From the NCBI RefSeq assembly GCF_006874705.1, contig NZ_CP035382.1:124001-188000 (forward strand): 64,000 bases of DNA, read 5' to 3'. The stretch's first letter is position 1; every line of letters starts with the position of its first letter. A program made the translations under genes and the position numbers. A model generated the notes under the pieces. It did not search any database, was not told the origin of the DNA, and saw nothing but the letters and a program-made list of their open reading frames with translations. Below are positions 1-9,199 of the stretch, in pieces. The DNA comes from Leclercia adecarboxylata. GTDB taxonomy: Bacteria > Pseudomonadota > Gammaproteobacteria > Enterobacterales > Enterobacteriaceae.

Positions 1-409
1 TGGTGGTCTGCTGTACAAACGCATCGGAAATGCCGTTCAGCGGTAAAGTACGCCGCTCGTCGAAGGCCAACTGCCAGAAAGGTTTGTTTCGCAGGTCATT
101 GAAACGGGAGACCGTGTCGTGCAGCACAGGCGCGGCCAGCGGAGTTTCAAGGGCATCCTGCATGCCGTTACGAAAGAAGAGCAGCTTTTCGACGCTGAAC
201 TGCAGCTGGCGATCCAGCGAGTTGACCACGTTCTCAAGATGGGTGTGCTGAGTCGCGGCGTAGGCGTCTTCCAGCACCACAGCCTCGCGCCAGGTCAGTA
301 ACGTGGAGACGATGAGGACAGCAATAAAGCAAATATTTACAACCCGGCCCGGATGAAAACGATGACGTGCCGAAAAAACCTCTTTTCTTACAATATCGTC
401 GGGCTGCAC
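1..409 (-). CDS. dgcQ: Diguanylate cyclase DgcQ (YedQ), N-terminal part
   Basis: This is the first ~136 codons of a membrane diguanylate cyclase; the catalytic GGDEF domain lies beyond the window edge. The frame reads through a hydrophobic helix (VVNICFIAVLIVSTLLTW) followed by the start of a periplasmic sensor region that tracks E. coli DgcQ closely (LTWREAVVLEDAY, then LDRQLQFSVEKLLFFRNGM). DgcQ makes cyclic di-GMP, and its CHASE7-type periplasmic domain is the expected sensor. I chose the GTG at 407-409 because AGGGA lies six bases upstream and no ATG is in frame nearby. Enzymatic activity cannot be judged from this fragment. The neighbour yodC is upstream in the same direction, as in E. 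coli. Confidence 0.85.
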   Translation of the reverse strand, partial: MQPDDIVRKEVFSARHRFHPGRVVNICFIAVLIVSTLLTWREAVVLEDAYAATQHTHLENVVNSLDRQLQFSVEKLLFFRNGMQDALETPLAAPVLHDTVSRFNDLRNKPFWQLAFDERRTLPLNGISDAFVQQTT

Positions 410-490
410 ACACACTCCCTGAAAGCCACCTGCGCCATCCGCATGGGCGGGGACGGCAATGTTACTGCCTGTAAGCGATTATAGCGCACA

Positions 491-517
491 AAAACGCCCG
501 GCATTGCCGGGCGTAGC
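491..517 (-). terminator. Rho-independent terminator after yodC
   Basis: An inverted repeat CGCCCGGC-att-GCCGGGCG at 495-513 is followed on the minus strand by a short U-rich run. It sits just past the yodC stop codon and separates it from dgcQ. Confidence 0.7.
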
Positions 518-522
518 GTGAC

Positions 523-705
523 TTAAGCCTTGTCCTTTCGCCGGGTGCCGTCACCATGCTGAAGCTCTTCTTCACGAAACGCTTCCTGCTTGATGCCGTA
601 ACCGTCGTACCAGCGACACTCCACCATTCCGCTTGCATAGCCGGTGACGACCATACGTGGACCGCCGTTTTTTGGCTTAACTTCATCGCTGACCAGAAAG
701 ACCAT
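523..705 (-). CDS. yodC: YodC family small protein (DUF2158)
   Basis: This 60-residue soluble protein is a close match to E. coli YodC. The conserved centre reads GGPRMVVTGYASGMVECRWY and is followed by DGYGIKQEAF. DUF2158 proteins are about this size and have no established biochemical role. The ATG is preceded by AAAGGAGG, an excellent Shine-Dalgarno sequence, which fixes the start. It is its own transcription unit between yedI and dgcQ, with a hairpin terminator directly after the stop. Identity is firm; function is unknown. Confidence 0.88.
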   Translation of the reverse strand: MVFLVSDEVKPKNGGPRMVVTGYASGMVECRWYDGYGIKQEAFREEELQHGDGTRRKDKA

Positions 706-783
706 AACCGCCTCCTTTATCAGTGTGAAACTGTATCAATTTAGTCGAGGAATAACAGTTATGCCTGGTATAGCCAGAAGTTA

Positions 784-1701
784 TTAATGTGAGCGACCTC
801 GCATTTTTTCCACGAGTTTCACCACCGCGACCACCACGAGGCCAATAATCAACCCGAGCACCAGATTCAATAAGGTGGGTAAAACAGTTGCAATAACAGC
901 ACCTTGAGCCTCAGAAAAATGCTCGATGGCATGATGCAGCGGCGCAATGCCATGCACCACAATCCCGCCGCCGACGAGGAACATGGCCAGGGTGCCGATT
1001 ACCGACAGGGACTTCATCAGCCAGGGGGCCACCACCAGCAGGGCTTTACCCGTCATCTTCGCCAGCGCGCTGGTTTTATCACTCAGCCAGTAGCCGACGT
1101 CATCCAGTTTGACGATGATGCCCACCAGGCCGTAGACGCCCAGGGTGACCACAAAGGCGATCCCGGACAGCACCAGCACCTGGTTCAGCAGCGGCGCATC
1201 CGCCACAATCCCCAGGGTAATAGCCACAATTTCCGCCGACAGGATAAAGTCGGTACGGATCGCGCCCTTGATTTTATCCCGCTCAAAGGTGACAGGGTCC
1301 TGTGCGGCCAGCGCTTCCAGACGCTGTTGCCGCGCTTCCGGGCTCTCCTTCCCTTTATTTTTACGCGATTCGAGGGAGTGTAATATTTTCTCTGCCCCTT
1401 CAAAGCAGAGAAATGCCCCGCCAACCATCAGCAGCGGCGTGATGGCCCACGGAATAAAGGCGCTGATCAGCAACGCCAGCGGCACGAGGATCACTTTATT
1501 GAGCAGTGAACCCTTCGCCACGGCCCAGACTACTGGCAGCTCGCGATTGGCGCGCACGCCCGAGACCTGTTGGGCATTGAGAGAGAGATCGTCCCCCAGC
1601 ACGCCCGCGGTTTTCTTGGCCGCCAGTTTTCCCATCAGCGAAATATCGTCCAGCAGCGTGGCAATATCATCCAGCAGTGTTAATAAGCTACTTCCCGCCA
1701 A
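784..1701 (-). CDS. yedI: Inner membrane protein YedI (DUF808)
   Basis: A 305-residue polytopic membrane protein, the same length as E. coli YedI and near-identical at its start ([20 protein letters not shown]). Several hydrophobic segments are clear, for example around residues 70-100, 150-205 and 230-250, with a final one near 275-295 before the basic tail. The best start is TTG at 1699-1701, with AAGGA a few bases upstream; no ATG is available in frame at that place. It is monocistronic and divergent from yedA. The family has no proven substrate, so only a membrane role is assigned. Confidence 0.9.
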   Translation of the reverse strand: MAGSSLLTLLDDIATLLDDISLMGKLAAKKTAGVLGDDLSLNAQQVSGVRANRELPVVWAVAKGSLLNKVILVPLALLISAFIPWAITPLLMVGGAFLCFEGAEKILHSLESRKNKGKESPEARQQRLEALAAQDPVTFERDKIKGAIRTDFILSAEIVAITLGIVADAPLLNQVLVLSGIAFVVTLGVYGLVGIIVKLDDVGYWLSDKTSALAKMTGKALLVVAPWLMKSLSVIGTLAMFLVGGGIVVHGIAPLHHAIEHFSEAQGAVIATVLPTLLNLVLGLIIGLVVVAVVKLVEKMRGRSH

Positions 1702-1879
1702 AATAACGTTCCTTCTTTTTTGTTAATAACCTGAACAGTATGGAGTAAAACCCGGAACCCCGAAACTATCCCGTTTAAGTCAACAAATAATTCACTTATG
1801 TAACACAATTAAAGCGCTCGCCAGCGCGATAGTTTTCACGTTAACTCTATGCGACCGAATTATTTCATTGTGAGGGAGT

Positions 1880-2794
1880 ATGCGTTTCAGGCACGTTTTA
1901 CCATTAGCGGGCGCGCTGTTTGCGCTCTATATCATCTGGGGTTCCACCTATTTCGTGATCCGTATCGGCGTGGAGAGCTGGCCGCCCCTGATGATGGCCG
2001 GAGTGCGTTTTCTTTCTGCGGGCGTGCTGCTGCTGGCGTTTTTATTCCTGCGCGGCCATAAGCTGCCGCCGCTGCGCCCGCTTCTCAACGCCGCTCTGAT
2101 CGGCGTCCTGCTGCTGGCTGTCGGGAACGGCTTTGTTACCGTCGCGGAACATCAAAACGTGCCCTCCGGGATCGCGGCGGTGGTGGTGGCGACCGTTCCG
2201 CTGTTCACCCTCTGCTTCAGCCGCCTGTTTGGCATCAAAACGCGCAAGCTGGAGTGGCTGGGGATCGCCATCGGGATGGCAGGCATTATTCTGCTCAACA
2301 GCGGCGGAAACCTGAGCGGCAATCCGTGGGGTGCGCTGCTCATCCTGATCGGGTCGATGAGCTGGGCGTTTGGTTCGGTGTACGGCTCGCGCATTGAATT
2401 ACCCACCGGGATGATGGCCGGGGCCATTGAGATGGTCACCGCGGGGATTGTGCTGCTGGTGGCGTCGATGCTTTCCGGCGAGAAGCTGACTGCCCTTCCC
2501 GACCTGTCAGGCTTCCTGGCGGTGGGCTATCTGGCGATATTCGGCTCGGTGATCGCGATTAATGCCTATATGTTCCTGATCCGCAACGTCTCTCCGGCGG
2601 TTGCCACCAGCTATGCCTACGTGAACCCGGTGGTCGCCGTGCTGCTGGGTACGGGCCTCGGCGGAGAATCGCTCTCCCCGGTTGAGTGGATGGCGCTGGG
2701 GATCATTATTATGGCGGTGGTGCTGGTGACCTTAGGCAAATATCTGTTCCCGGCCAAACCGGTGGTTACGCCGTGTCAGGCGGAGAAACCTTAA
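1880..2794 (+). CDS. yedA: EamA-type drug/metabolite exporter YedA
   Basis: A 304-residue inner membrane transporter of the DMT/EamA superfamily, with ten predicted helices in two repeats. The first repeat begins LFALYIIWGSTYFVIRIGVE, the hallmark of the family. The second runs from about residue 150 (GALLILIGSMSWAFGSVYGS) to the last helix (ALGIIIMAVVLVTLG). The ATG follows a GAGGGAG site. The gene ends convergently with vsr and the two coding ends overlap by 29 bases, so no terminator separates them. Substrate is unproven; export of small metabolites is inferred from family membership. Confidence 0.9.
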   Translation: MRFRHVLPLAGALFALYIIWGSTYFVIRIGVESWPPLMMAGVRFLSAGVLLLAFLFLRGHKLPPLRPLLNAALIGVLLLAVGNGFVTVAEHQNVPSGIAAVVVATVPLFTLCFSRLFGIKTRKLEWLGIAIGMAGIILLNSGGNLSGNPWGALLILIGSMSWAFGSVYGSRIELPTGMMAGAIEMVTAGIVLLVASMLSGEKLTALPDLSGFLAVGYLAIFGSVIAINAYMFLIRNVSPAVATSYAYVNPVVAVLLGTGLGGESLSPVEWMALGIIIMAVVLVTLGKYLFPAKPVVTPCQAEKP

Positions 2795-3257
2795 GCGGGC
2801 GAATGCCAAGGGTGTCGATCTGCGCGGTCTCGCCGCCGCCGCAGATCCACTCTTCCAGACGCTCAGTAAGCGCCCTGTCATCCAGCTTCAGCCTGCCGCG
2901 CAGCGCGCATTCCCACACTACCAGCACCCGCCAGCCCTGCTGCTGTAACAGCGCGATATCGCGGTTGTCGCGAATAACGTTTTTACCAATCTTCTCCAGC
3001 CAGAAGTCGGTGCGGGTCGCCGGGACCTTAAACAGATAGCAGTCGTGGCGATGCCAGAAACAGCCATGCGTGAAGATCACGCACTGGTGGCTATCAATCA
3101 CAAAATCAGGTCGCCCGGCAAGGCTGGCATCCTGCACACGGAACTCAAAGCCGACCTGCGCCAGCAGACCAGCCAGCCGTTTTTCAATGGCCGTATCCCG
3201 CGTGCCGATGGCGCGCATGTTTTTGCTGCGGGTGGCCTTATTATGTACGTCCGCCAT
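2766..3257 (-). CDS. vsr: Very short patch repair endonuclease Vsr
   Basis: This strand-specific endonuclease nicks 5' of the mismatched T in T:G pairs that arise when Dcm-methylated cytosine deaminates, starting very short patch repair. At 163 residues it matches the family (~156). The residues used by E. coli Vsr are present at the same numbers: D51, H64 and H69 in the active site, and C66, H71 and C73 of the structural zinc site. It begins inside the end of dcm (17-base overlap in another frame), as in E. coli, which couples repair to methylation. The C-terminus runs seven or so residues longer and into the convergent yedA end. Confidence 0.95.
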   Translation of the reverse strand: MADVHNKATRSKNMRAIGTRDTAIEKRLAGLLAQVGFEFRVQDASLAGRPDFVIDSHQCVIFTHGCFWHRHDCYLFKVPATRTDFWLEKIGKNVIRDNRDIALLQQQGWRVLVVWECALRGRLKLDDRALTERLEEWICGGGETAQIDTLGIRPLKVSPPDTA

Positions 3258-4671
3258 TGACAGTCTCAGCCTTACGTTGCGCTACCGCCTGCAGAATACG
3301 CGACTCCAGCAGTCGGGCGACGGCGGCAAACGCCGGTACCACTACCGAATTGCCAAACTGACGGTAGGCCTGGGTGTCAGACACCGGGATACGGAATTGG
3401 TAGCCCTGCGGGGTTTCAAAGCCCATCAGACGAGCACATTCGCGCGGCGTCAGACGGCGCGGCCGATGACGCTGGTTTTCAGGATCGTCGAAATCCCGCT
3501 CGCCAAGGGCTTTGTCCCAGCCCCGGTCGATAAGGATCTCCGCGCCATCTTTGTAATAGCGTGCCGACAGGGTGCGGGCGACGCTGTTCGGGTTCGTCGG
3601 ATCGACCATCCCGAAGCCAAACCCGTTGCCCTTCGCCTGATGCTTCTGCGCATAGCGATAGAGATACTTCCACAGCACCGGGGTGAGAATGAATTTTGCG
3701 TCCACGACGGGCTCGAGCAGATCGGCAATTGTGGGTCGCCGTGCCGGCCACAGCCCCGGGAGATCGCGCAGGGTGAAGTTGCCCCGCAGGTTGAGATCGC
3801 GACGAAAGCCCACCAGCACAATGCGCTCGCGGTGCTGGGGCAGGAAGTGTTTTCCATCGATAATCTTCGGATCGTCTGGCCCGCTCTCCGCGGCATCCGC
3901 CACGTCATACCCCAGGTCGTCCAGGGTCTGCATGATGATGCGGAACGTTTTACCGCCGTCATGGCTCTTCAGGTTTTTCACGTTCTCCAGCACAAAGATT
4001 GCCGGGCGGCGGGCGTCAATAATGCGCGCCACGTCAAAGAACAACGTGCCCTGAGTGTCGCAGGCAAAACCGTGCGCGCGACCCAGAGCGTTCTTCTTTG
4101 ATACGCCGGCCAGCGAAAACGGCTGGCACGGGAAGCCTGCGAGCAGCACGTCGTGCGCCGGAATGGCGTTGCGGATGTGCTGCGCCGCCTCGTCGTCCGT
4201 CACGCCGCTCTGGTGGCTGAGCGTCACTTCGCGGATGTCATCATTAAACTGGTGCGCATCCGGATCGCAGTACCAGTTGGCCTTGTAGGTGCGTACCGCA
4301 TGTTTGTTCCACTCACTGGTAAATACGCACTGGCCGCCAATCGCCTCAAATCCATGACGGATGCCGCCGATCCCGGCGAACAGATCGACAAAGCGGAACG
4401 CATAGTGAGGATGACAGGCCGGAGGACGCGGCAGCAGGTTTTGCAGGAAGCGGTATTCACCGTCGCTAAGGCGATGTCCTGCCCGCTCGCTGGTCACCAG
4501 TCGTTTGAGGATCGCCGGGCTCCAGTGGCTGTCACCCTGAGCAACCAGAAGATGAGCCAGCGTTCTGGCATCGTAAATTTCCAGAAGCTGGCTCAATAAC
4601 GCCTGAACTGACGCCGTTGATTTATCTGCCAGCACAAGCGCCGACTCCGTCACTGATACATTTTCCTGCAT
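3241..4671 (-). CDS. dcm: DNA cytosine-5 methyltransferase Dcm
   Basis: Dcm methylates the inner cytosine of CCWGG using S-adenosylmethionine. The 476-residue protein carries the C5-methyltransferase motifs in order: motif [16 protein letters not shown] near residue 94, the PCQ catalytic loop with the nucleophile C182 ([14 protein letters not shown]), the ENV motif (FVLENVKNL), QHRERI (motif VIII), and the C-terminal FGNSV motif. It is about four residues longer than the K-12 protein. It is followed by vsr with a short overlap, and yedJ lies upstream in the same direction. This looks like the conserved orphan chromosomal methylase; no cognate restriction gene is present. Confidence 0.96.
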   Translation of the reverse strand: MQENVSVTESALVLADKSTASVQALLSQLLEIYDARTLAHLLVAQGDSHWSPAILKRLVTSERAGHRLSDGEYRFLQNLLPRPPACHPHYAFRFVDLFAGIGGIRHGFEAIGGQCVFTSEWNKHAVRTYKANWYCDPDAHQFNDDIREVTLSHQSGVTDDEAAQHIRNAIPAHDVLLAGFPCQPFSLAGVSKKNALGRAHGFACDTQGTLFFDVARIIDARRPAIFVLENVKNLKSHDGGKTFRIIMQTLDDLGYDVADAAESGPDDPKIIDGKHFLPQHRERIVLVGFRRDLNLRGNFTLRDLPGLWPARRPTIADLLEPVVDAKFILTPVLWKYLYRYAQKHQAKGNGFGFGMVDPTNPNSVARTLSARYYKDGAEILIDRGWDKALGERDFDDPENQRHRPRRLTPRECARLMGFETPQGYQFRIPVSDTQAYRQFGNSVVVPAFAAVARLLESRILQAVAQRKAETVNGGRT

Positions 4672-4721
4672 ACATTTAACCGGGCCAAAAAAGACTTAAG
4701 AGAGAGTAACACAGAAAGGCA

Positions 4722-5417
4722 TTACAGACTGTCGCGGAAACGCTGCACTACCGCGGCGTCAATACCCTCGTAATCGCCGCGTAGCTCGGCGCTGAGCCGG
4801 GCCATAAACTGAATCAGCACATCGGCACTCTGTCGCGCAAGCTGCCGACCGGCGGCGGTCTGCATCGTCCCGGGCAGGCGGAGCAGTTTGCTCTGGAAAT
4901 GGTCCAGGGCGTATGCCCGGTCGTTCAGCTCGCGCGCATCAGCAAAGGGATCCTCCGGGTCGAACATCGGAACCCCCAGCGCGCCGGACACGGCAAAGAC
5001 GCGCGCCAGGCCAATCGCGCCCAGGGCCTCCAGCCGGTCGGCGTCCTGCACGATTTTGGCTTCATCGGTAAGCGGCGTAATGCCCGCGCTGAAGCTGTGC
5101 GCCTCGATGGCATGCTGGATCGCGGCATAGTGATGGGCAGGAAAATCGGCAAAGTCGTCGCGCAGGATGGCCATCGTTCTTTCGGCGGCCAACTGCGACG
5201 AGCGGCCGCGCTGCGGATGGTTTTTCGGCAGGCTGACGATATCGTGAAAATAACAGGCCGTCAGGATGATCAGGGGATCGACCGGCAAATCTTTCATCAA
5301 CCGCTGTGCGGTGTTCCAGACACGACGGAAATGGGAGATATCATGGGCGGTATCATCGGTGGCATGATGCGCCTTCAGCCAATTTTCAAAGCGTTGCTGC
5401 CACTGCACGAGTTCCAT
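4722..5417 (-). CDS. yedJ: HD-domain phosphohydrolase YedJ
   Basis: A 231-residue cytoplasmic protein of the HD superfamily, as long as E. coli YedJ. Metal-binding signatures are visible: an early histidine ([13 protein letters not shown]), the HD pair in [18 protein letters not shown], and a later aspartate ([20 protein letters not shown]). Proteins of this group are predicted metal-dependent phosphohydrolases, but the physiological substrate is not established. It lies upstream of dcm with about 50 bases between. Confidence 0.88.
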   Translation of the reverse strand: MELVQWQQRFENWLKAHHATDDTAHDISHFRRVWNTAQRLMKDLPVDPLIILTACYFHDIVSLPKNHPQRGRSSQLAAERTMAILRDDFADFPAHHYAAIQHAIEAHSFSAGITPLTDEAKIVQDADRLEALGAIGLARVFAVSGALGVPMFDPEDPFADARELNDRAYALDHFQSKLLRLPGTMQTAAGRQLARQSADVLIQFMARLSAELRGDYEGIDAAVVQRFRDSL

Positions 5418-5459
5418 ATCGGCTTTCCAGAAAGTGAAAAGCCGTACAATAGCAATTAT

Positions 5460-5732
5460 TTACTCTTCTGACACATCACGCGGCCGGGTGTACCAGGCAA
5501 TGGCACCCAGGATTCCCCCCACCGCGCTTAAAAGCAGAAAACCGCACAGGGCACTGAGCCATTTCCCGGACGTTGAGCCGAGATCGTCCTCAATCAGCGG
5601 CCCTGATACCGAGGTGACTTTGCTGACGATCCACAAATAGCGCGCCATCGCCCAGATGAAATAGCCGCAAAAGGCGTAAAAAACCCACAGGGCCAGCTTG
5701 CCTCCCAGGCTGCGATCGTGTTTTTGTTCCAT
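5460..5732 (-). CDS. drpB: DrpB (YedR), small membrane protein linked to cell division
   Basis: A 90-residue inner membrane protein. Two hydrophobic segments (LALWVFYAFCGYFIWAMARY and LCGFLLLSAVGGILGAIAWY) flank a short loop, ending in a charged cytoplasmic-type tail. It corresponds by position and sequence to YedR, renamed DrpB in E. coli because it supports septum formation in divisome-compromised strains. I start it at the ATG of MEQKHDR (5730-5732), preceded by AAAGGA; an in-frame extension of 13 codons upstream lacks a good ribosome site. Identification rests on synteny plus the two-helix architecture. Confidence 0.75.
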   Translation of the reverse strand: MEQKHDRSLGGKLALWVFYAFCGYFIWAMARYLWIVSKVTSVSGPLIEDDLGSTSGKWLSALCGFLLLSAVGGILGAIAWYTRPRDVSEE

Positions 5733-5772
5733 GTTGTCCTTTCCTTTTTCACGGCACGTTGGCCGTCGCATT

Positions 5773-6379
5773 CACATCGCCAATTCGAACCGGTAAATAA
5801 ATCACATTTTCTGATGAAAAACACGCTACCTGTAAAACTTTCCCCTGTCGATTTGCGTTAAGTTGATCTTTCGCAATTTTGTATTGTTTATAATTATAAT
5901 TCCACAGTATTTATGCAGTCAGGAAAATGTCATAGCCTAAAGCAAGGCTGTAAATGCGTTATTTCACTCTTATTATTCAAGGAACATATTTTCCAAAGCG
6001 GATAACTGTGCAATGATGACGGGGTTATGTGCTTTTTTATCGCTTCACTATTAAATACTCTTAAATTACCCCTTTATTTTTGCCCGATACTATTATCGGG
6101 CTTTTTATTGTCATTGCCGCAGGGAACCCCCTTCTTCATCAATAGATTCCTTAAAATCAATAACTCATTGAAATAAATATCAATAAAAAGTAATAATACA
6201 TTTCTAAGAATCATAAATATAAAATATAATGACACCGTAATTAATATTTTGAAATAATCTAAATGATTTAGTTACATTTATTTTTAAACAGTAAAAACCC
6301 ACCCTGAAATAGTATTGAGCCCGTAACCCGGAGGGGGTTGCGTATATTCATTAAAAAAATACATTCAAGGGAATATATA
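5773..6379. other. AT-rich intergenic region upstream of the porin
   Basis: About 600 bases separate drpB from the porin. Apart from the RseX-like RNA near 6010-6107, I see no open frame of interest. The stretch 6140-6300 is strongly AT-rich (runs such as aaataatctaaatgattt), typical of silenced or H-NS-bound porin promoters, though no defined operator could be assigned by eye. Confidence 0.5.
6010..6107 (+). ncRNA. rseX: Candidate small RNA RseX
   Basis: RseX is a ~91-nt Hfq-dependent RNA of E. coli encoded between yedR and yedS that base-pairs with ompA and ompC mRNAs. The same gap here contains a segment with a strong intrinsic terminator (GCCCGATA-ctat-TATCGGGC at 6082-6101, then TTTTTATT) and no coding potential. 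The 3' end is well supported by the terminator; the 5' end is estimated from the known length. The call depends on synteny and the terminator, not on an alignment. Confidence 0.5.
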
Positions 6380-7453
6380 ATGAAAAGAAAAGTTCTGGCA
6401 GTTCTCGTCCCTGTTTTGTTGAGCGCTGGCGCGGTAAATGCGGCTGAAATCTACAACAAGGACGGCAATAAATTCGATCTTTACGGAAAAATGGTCGGAA
6501 AGCGCATCTGGAACAATACCGACGATAGCAACAGCGAAAACTTTGATGACTCCTACGCCCGTTTCGGCATTAAAGGCGAAACACAAATCAACAACGACCT
6601 GACCGGTTTCGGTCAGTTTGAGTACAACATGGGTGCCAGCGCCCCGGAAGGCGAACAGGATGAGAGTAGCCGTCTGGCGTTCGCAGGTCTGAGATTCGGT
6701 GACTACGGTTCGTTTGACTATGGCCGCAACTACGGTGTGGCTTACGACGCCGGGGCGTACACCGATATGCTCGTGGAATGGGGTGGCGATTCCTGGGTTC
6801 ACACCGATAACTTTATGACTGGCCGTACCACCGGCGTGGCGACTTATCGCAACACGGACTTCTTCGGCGCGGTTGAAGGGCTGGATTTTGCGCTGCAGTA
6901 CCAGGGTAAAAACCACGATAGCCAGGTGAAAAAAGCCAACGGTGACGGTTACAGCACCTCCCTCGCCTACAACTTCGATGGCTTTGGCTTCGTCGGCGTC
7001 TACGGCAAGTCTGACCGTACCAACAAACAGTCCCTGGACGGCTTTGGCGATACCGCTGAAGTCTGGTCGCTGGCCGCGAAGTATGATGCCAACAACCTCT
7101 ACGCTGCGGTGATGTACGGTGAAACCCGCAACATGACCTATGTGAGCAATAAAGGTTTTGCCAACAAAACGCAGAACGTTGAAGCCGTGGTGCAGTACCA
7201 GTTTGACTTTGGCCTGCGTCCCTCCCTGGGCTACGTCTACTCCACAGGCAAAGATCTGGATGAACGCAACGGCGTTCGCGGCGTGAATGCCGACCTCGTG
7301 AACTATGTTGAACTGGGTGCCTGGTACTACTTCAACAAGAACATGAACGTCTACACTGCGTATAAATTCAACCTGCTGGATGATGATGACGCGGCCCGTA
7401 CCGGCATGCCTGCTGACGACCAGTTCGCGCTGGGTATCGTTTACCAGTTCTGA
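6380..7453 (+). CDS. ompS1: Outer membrane general porin, OmpS1/YedS type
   Basis: A 357-residue trimeric beta-barrel porin of the OmpC/OmpF family. The ATG at 6380 follows AAGGGA and starts a classic signal peptide (MKRKVLAVLVPVLLSAGAVNA), cleaved before AEIYNKDGNK. Porin landmarks follow: LYGKMVG near the mature N-terminus, the constriction-loop PEFGG-like region replaced by VEWGGDSW, and the final strand ending in FALGIVYQF with the terminal phenylalanine needed for BAM assembly. Position next to yedR and rseX matches ompS1/yedS. In K-12 yedS is a broken gene; here the frame is intact. An upstream in-frame extension to 6338 is not part of the protein. Confidence 0.85.
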   Translation: MKRKVLAVLVPVLLSAGAVNAAEIYNKDGNKFDLYGKMVGKRIWNNTDDSNSENFDDSYARFGIKGETQINNDLTGFGQFEYNMGASAPEGEQDESSRLAFAGLRFGDYGSFDYGRNYGVAYDAGAYTDMLVEWGGDSWVHTDNFMTGRTTGVATYRNTDFFGAVEGLDFALQYQGKNHDSQVKKANGDGYSTSLAYNFDGFGFVGVYGKSDRTNKQSLDGFGDTAEVWSLAAKYDANNLYAAVMYGETRNMTYVSNKGFANKTQNVEAVVQYQFDFGLRPSLGYVYSTGKDLDERNGVRGVNADLVNYVELGAWYYFNKNMNVYTAYKFNLLDDDDAARTGMPADDQFALGIVYQF

Positions 7454-7472
7454 TTGTCCGGCAAGACTCTGT

Positions 7473-7499
7473 AAGCCCGCTACGAAGCGGGCTTTTTGC
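7473..7499 (+). terminator. Terminator of the porin gene
   Basis: The stem AGCCCGCT-acga-AGCGGGCT at 7474-7493 is followed by TTTTTGCTTTTT about 20 bases after the porin stop codon. Confidence 0.85.
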
Positions 7500-7585
7500 T
7501 TTTTAACCGCCACCAGATTTACATAGCTTTAACAAATTAGCGCCATCAGCCATAATGCCCACTTTCTGTATGTCCTGGAGTTTCA

Positions 7586-9199
7586 ATGCGCGATTTGCCG
7601 CCCCTCCCTCCTACGCGCAAGCGCCCAATGAAACTGAACACCCTGGTCACGCTGATGGTCTACAGCGTGACGGGCGCGATTCTGCTGGTGATTTTTGTCC
7701 TCTATTTTGCGCAAATCACCCGGGCTACGCGCGATGGCGTGCGGGATACCGCCCTGGCGGTCGCCAGAACCCTGGCTGATAGCCCGGAGGTGACCCGCGG
7801 CTTGTCCCTGCCCCCGGACAGTAACATCATCCAGCCTGTCGCCCGGGCGGTGATGCAGCGCAACAACCTGCTGTTTGCCGTTGTCACCGACATGCGGGGG
7901 ATCCGCTATTCGCATCCCAACAGCGCCCTGCTCGGCAAAGCCTTTATTGGGGACGACCTTCGGCCTGCGCTGGAAGATAAAGAGAATGTTGCTGTCAACC
8001 ACGGGGTACTCGACGAGGCGCTGCGGGTGTTTACGCCTGTCTATAACGCACAGCATCAGCAGATTGGCGTGGTTGCGGTGGGGATCTCCCTGATTAAAGT
8101 AGAGCAGCAAATCGCCCGCAACCGCTGGGATGCCATCTGGCTGGTGCTGTTCAGCGCCCTGATGGGCGCGCTCGGCGCATGGGGGCTGGTGCGGATGCTG
8201 AAGCGCGTGCTGTTTGGCCTCGAACCGTATCAAATTTCAGCCTTGCTGGAGCAGCGCCAGGCGATGCTGCAATCCCTGCGCGAGGGGGTGATCGCGGTGG
8301 ATCAGCAGGGGCATGTGACGATGATAAACCATGCTGCCCGGCAGATCCTGAATGCCAGCGCCAGCAGTCATACCCTGCACGAGGCGCCGCTGCTGGCGAA
8401 CCTGCGCGAGGTATTACAAACCGGGCTGCCGCGGCAGGATCAGGAGATCAACTGTCACGGCCGGCTGTTGCTCTGCAACACCCTGCCCGTCAAAAGCGAG
8501 AATCAGCTGATGGGCGCCATCACCACCTTCCGTGATAAGACCGAGATCAGCCAGCTGTTGCAGAGGCTGGACGGGATGGTGAGTTATCTGGATGTGCTGC
8601 GCAGCCATTCCCATGAGTTTATGAACAAGCTGCATGTGATCCTCGGGCTACTGCATATGAAGCACTATGCCAAACTGGAAGAGTACGTCCTGTTGACCGC
8701 CAATGCCTGGCAGAGCGACGTCGGCACGCTGCAGCGCAACGTGAAATCGCCGGTGGTGGCCGGTTTTCTGCTGAGTAAGATCAGCCGCGCAAGAGAGCTG
8801 GGATTTAGCCTGACGCTTTCGGATGCCAGCCTGGTGCCGGATAACCCAAATGAACAGCAGGTCGCGGGGCTGATCACCGTGCTCGGTAATCTGATCGAGA
8901 ATGCGCTGGATGCGATGGCCGCGCAGTCCGAGGGGGAAATCAGCCTCCTCCTGCACTATCAGCAGGGCTGGCTGAGTGCCGAAGTGAGTGACGACGGGCC
9001 GGGCATCGCCCCTGACCATCTGCAGGCCATTTTTAACAAAGGATTTTCCACCAAAGGGGAAAACCGGGGGGTGGGGCTGTTCCTCGCCCGCCAGCAAATC
9101 GAAAACCTGGGCGGGGAGATCGCCGTAGAATCTGAGCCGGGCGTATTTACCCAGTTTTTTGTTCAGCTCCCCTGGGACAGTGAAAGGAAAAGCGCGTGA
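7586..9199 (+). CDS. dcuS: DcuS-type C4-dicarboxylate sensor histidine kinase
   Basis: A 537-residue membrane sensor kinase of the CitA/DcuS family. Order: cytoplasmic N-terminus, helix ~18-42, periplasmic PAS-like ligand domain ~43-180, helix ~183-205, cytoplasmic PAS ~225-325, a phospho-acceptor helix with H343 (SHEFMNKLHVI), then the ATPase domain with NLIENALDA, DDGPGIAP and GVGLFLARQQ. Ligand residues of E. coli DcuS are kept at the same numbers: R107, H110, R147 and F149, which argues for fumarate/succinate-type ligands rather than citrate. The ATG follows CTGGAG. The next gene overlaps its end by four bases. In K-12, dcuSR sits beside dcuB-fumB; here it is far from them, so it may be a second copy. 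Confidence 0.8.
   Translation: MRDLPPLPPTRKRPMKLNTLVTLMVYSVTGAILLVIFVLYFAQITRATRDGVRDTALAVARTLADSPEVTRGLSLPPDSNIIQPVARAVMQRNNLLFAVVTDMRGIRYSHPNSALLGKAFIGDDLRPALEDKENVAVNHGVLDEALRVFTPVYNAQHQQIGVVAVGISLIKVEQQIARNRWDAIWLVLFSALMGALGAWGLVRMLKRVLFGLEPYQISALLEQRQAMLQSLREGVIAVDQQGHVTMINHAARQILNASASSHTLHEAPLLANLREVLQTGLPRQDQEINCHGRLLLCNTLPVKSENQLMGAITTFRDKTEISQLLQRLDGMVSYLDVLRSHSHEFMNKLHVILGLLHMKHYAKLEEYVLLTANAWQSDVGTLQRNVKSPVVAGFLLSKISRARELGFSLTLSDASLVPDNPNEQQVAGLITVLGNLIENALDAMAAQSEGEISLLLHYQQGWLSAEVSDDGPGIAPDHLQAIFNKGFSTKGENRGVGLFLARQQIENLGGEIAVESEPGVFTQFFVQLPWDSERKSA

Noticed and set aside
3070..4101. A long forward frame across vsr and dcm
   Set aside because: Both genes on the other strand show intact catalytic motifs, so this frame is a shadow.
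6365..7513. A 382-codon open frame on the strand opposite the porin
   Set aside because: It is fully antisense to a clear signal-peptide porin, has no ribosome site and no family features; it follows from codon bias of the true gene.
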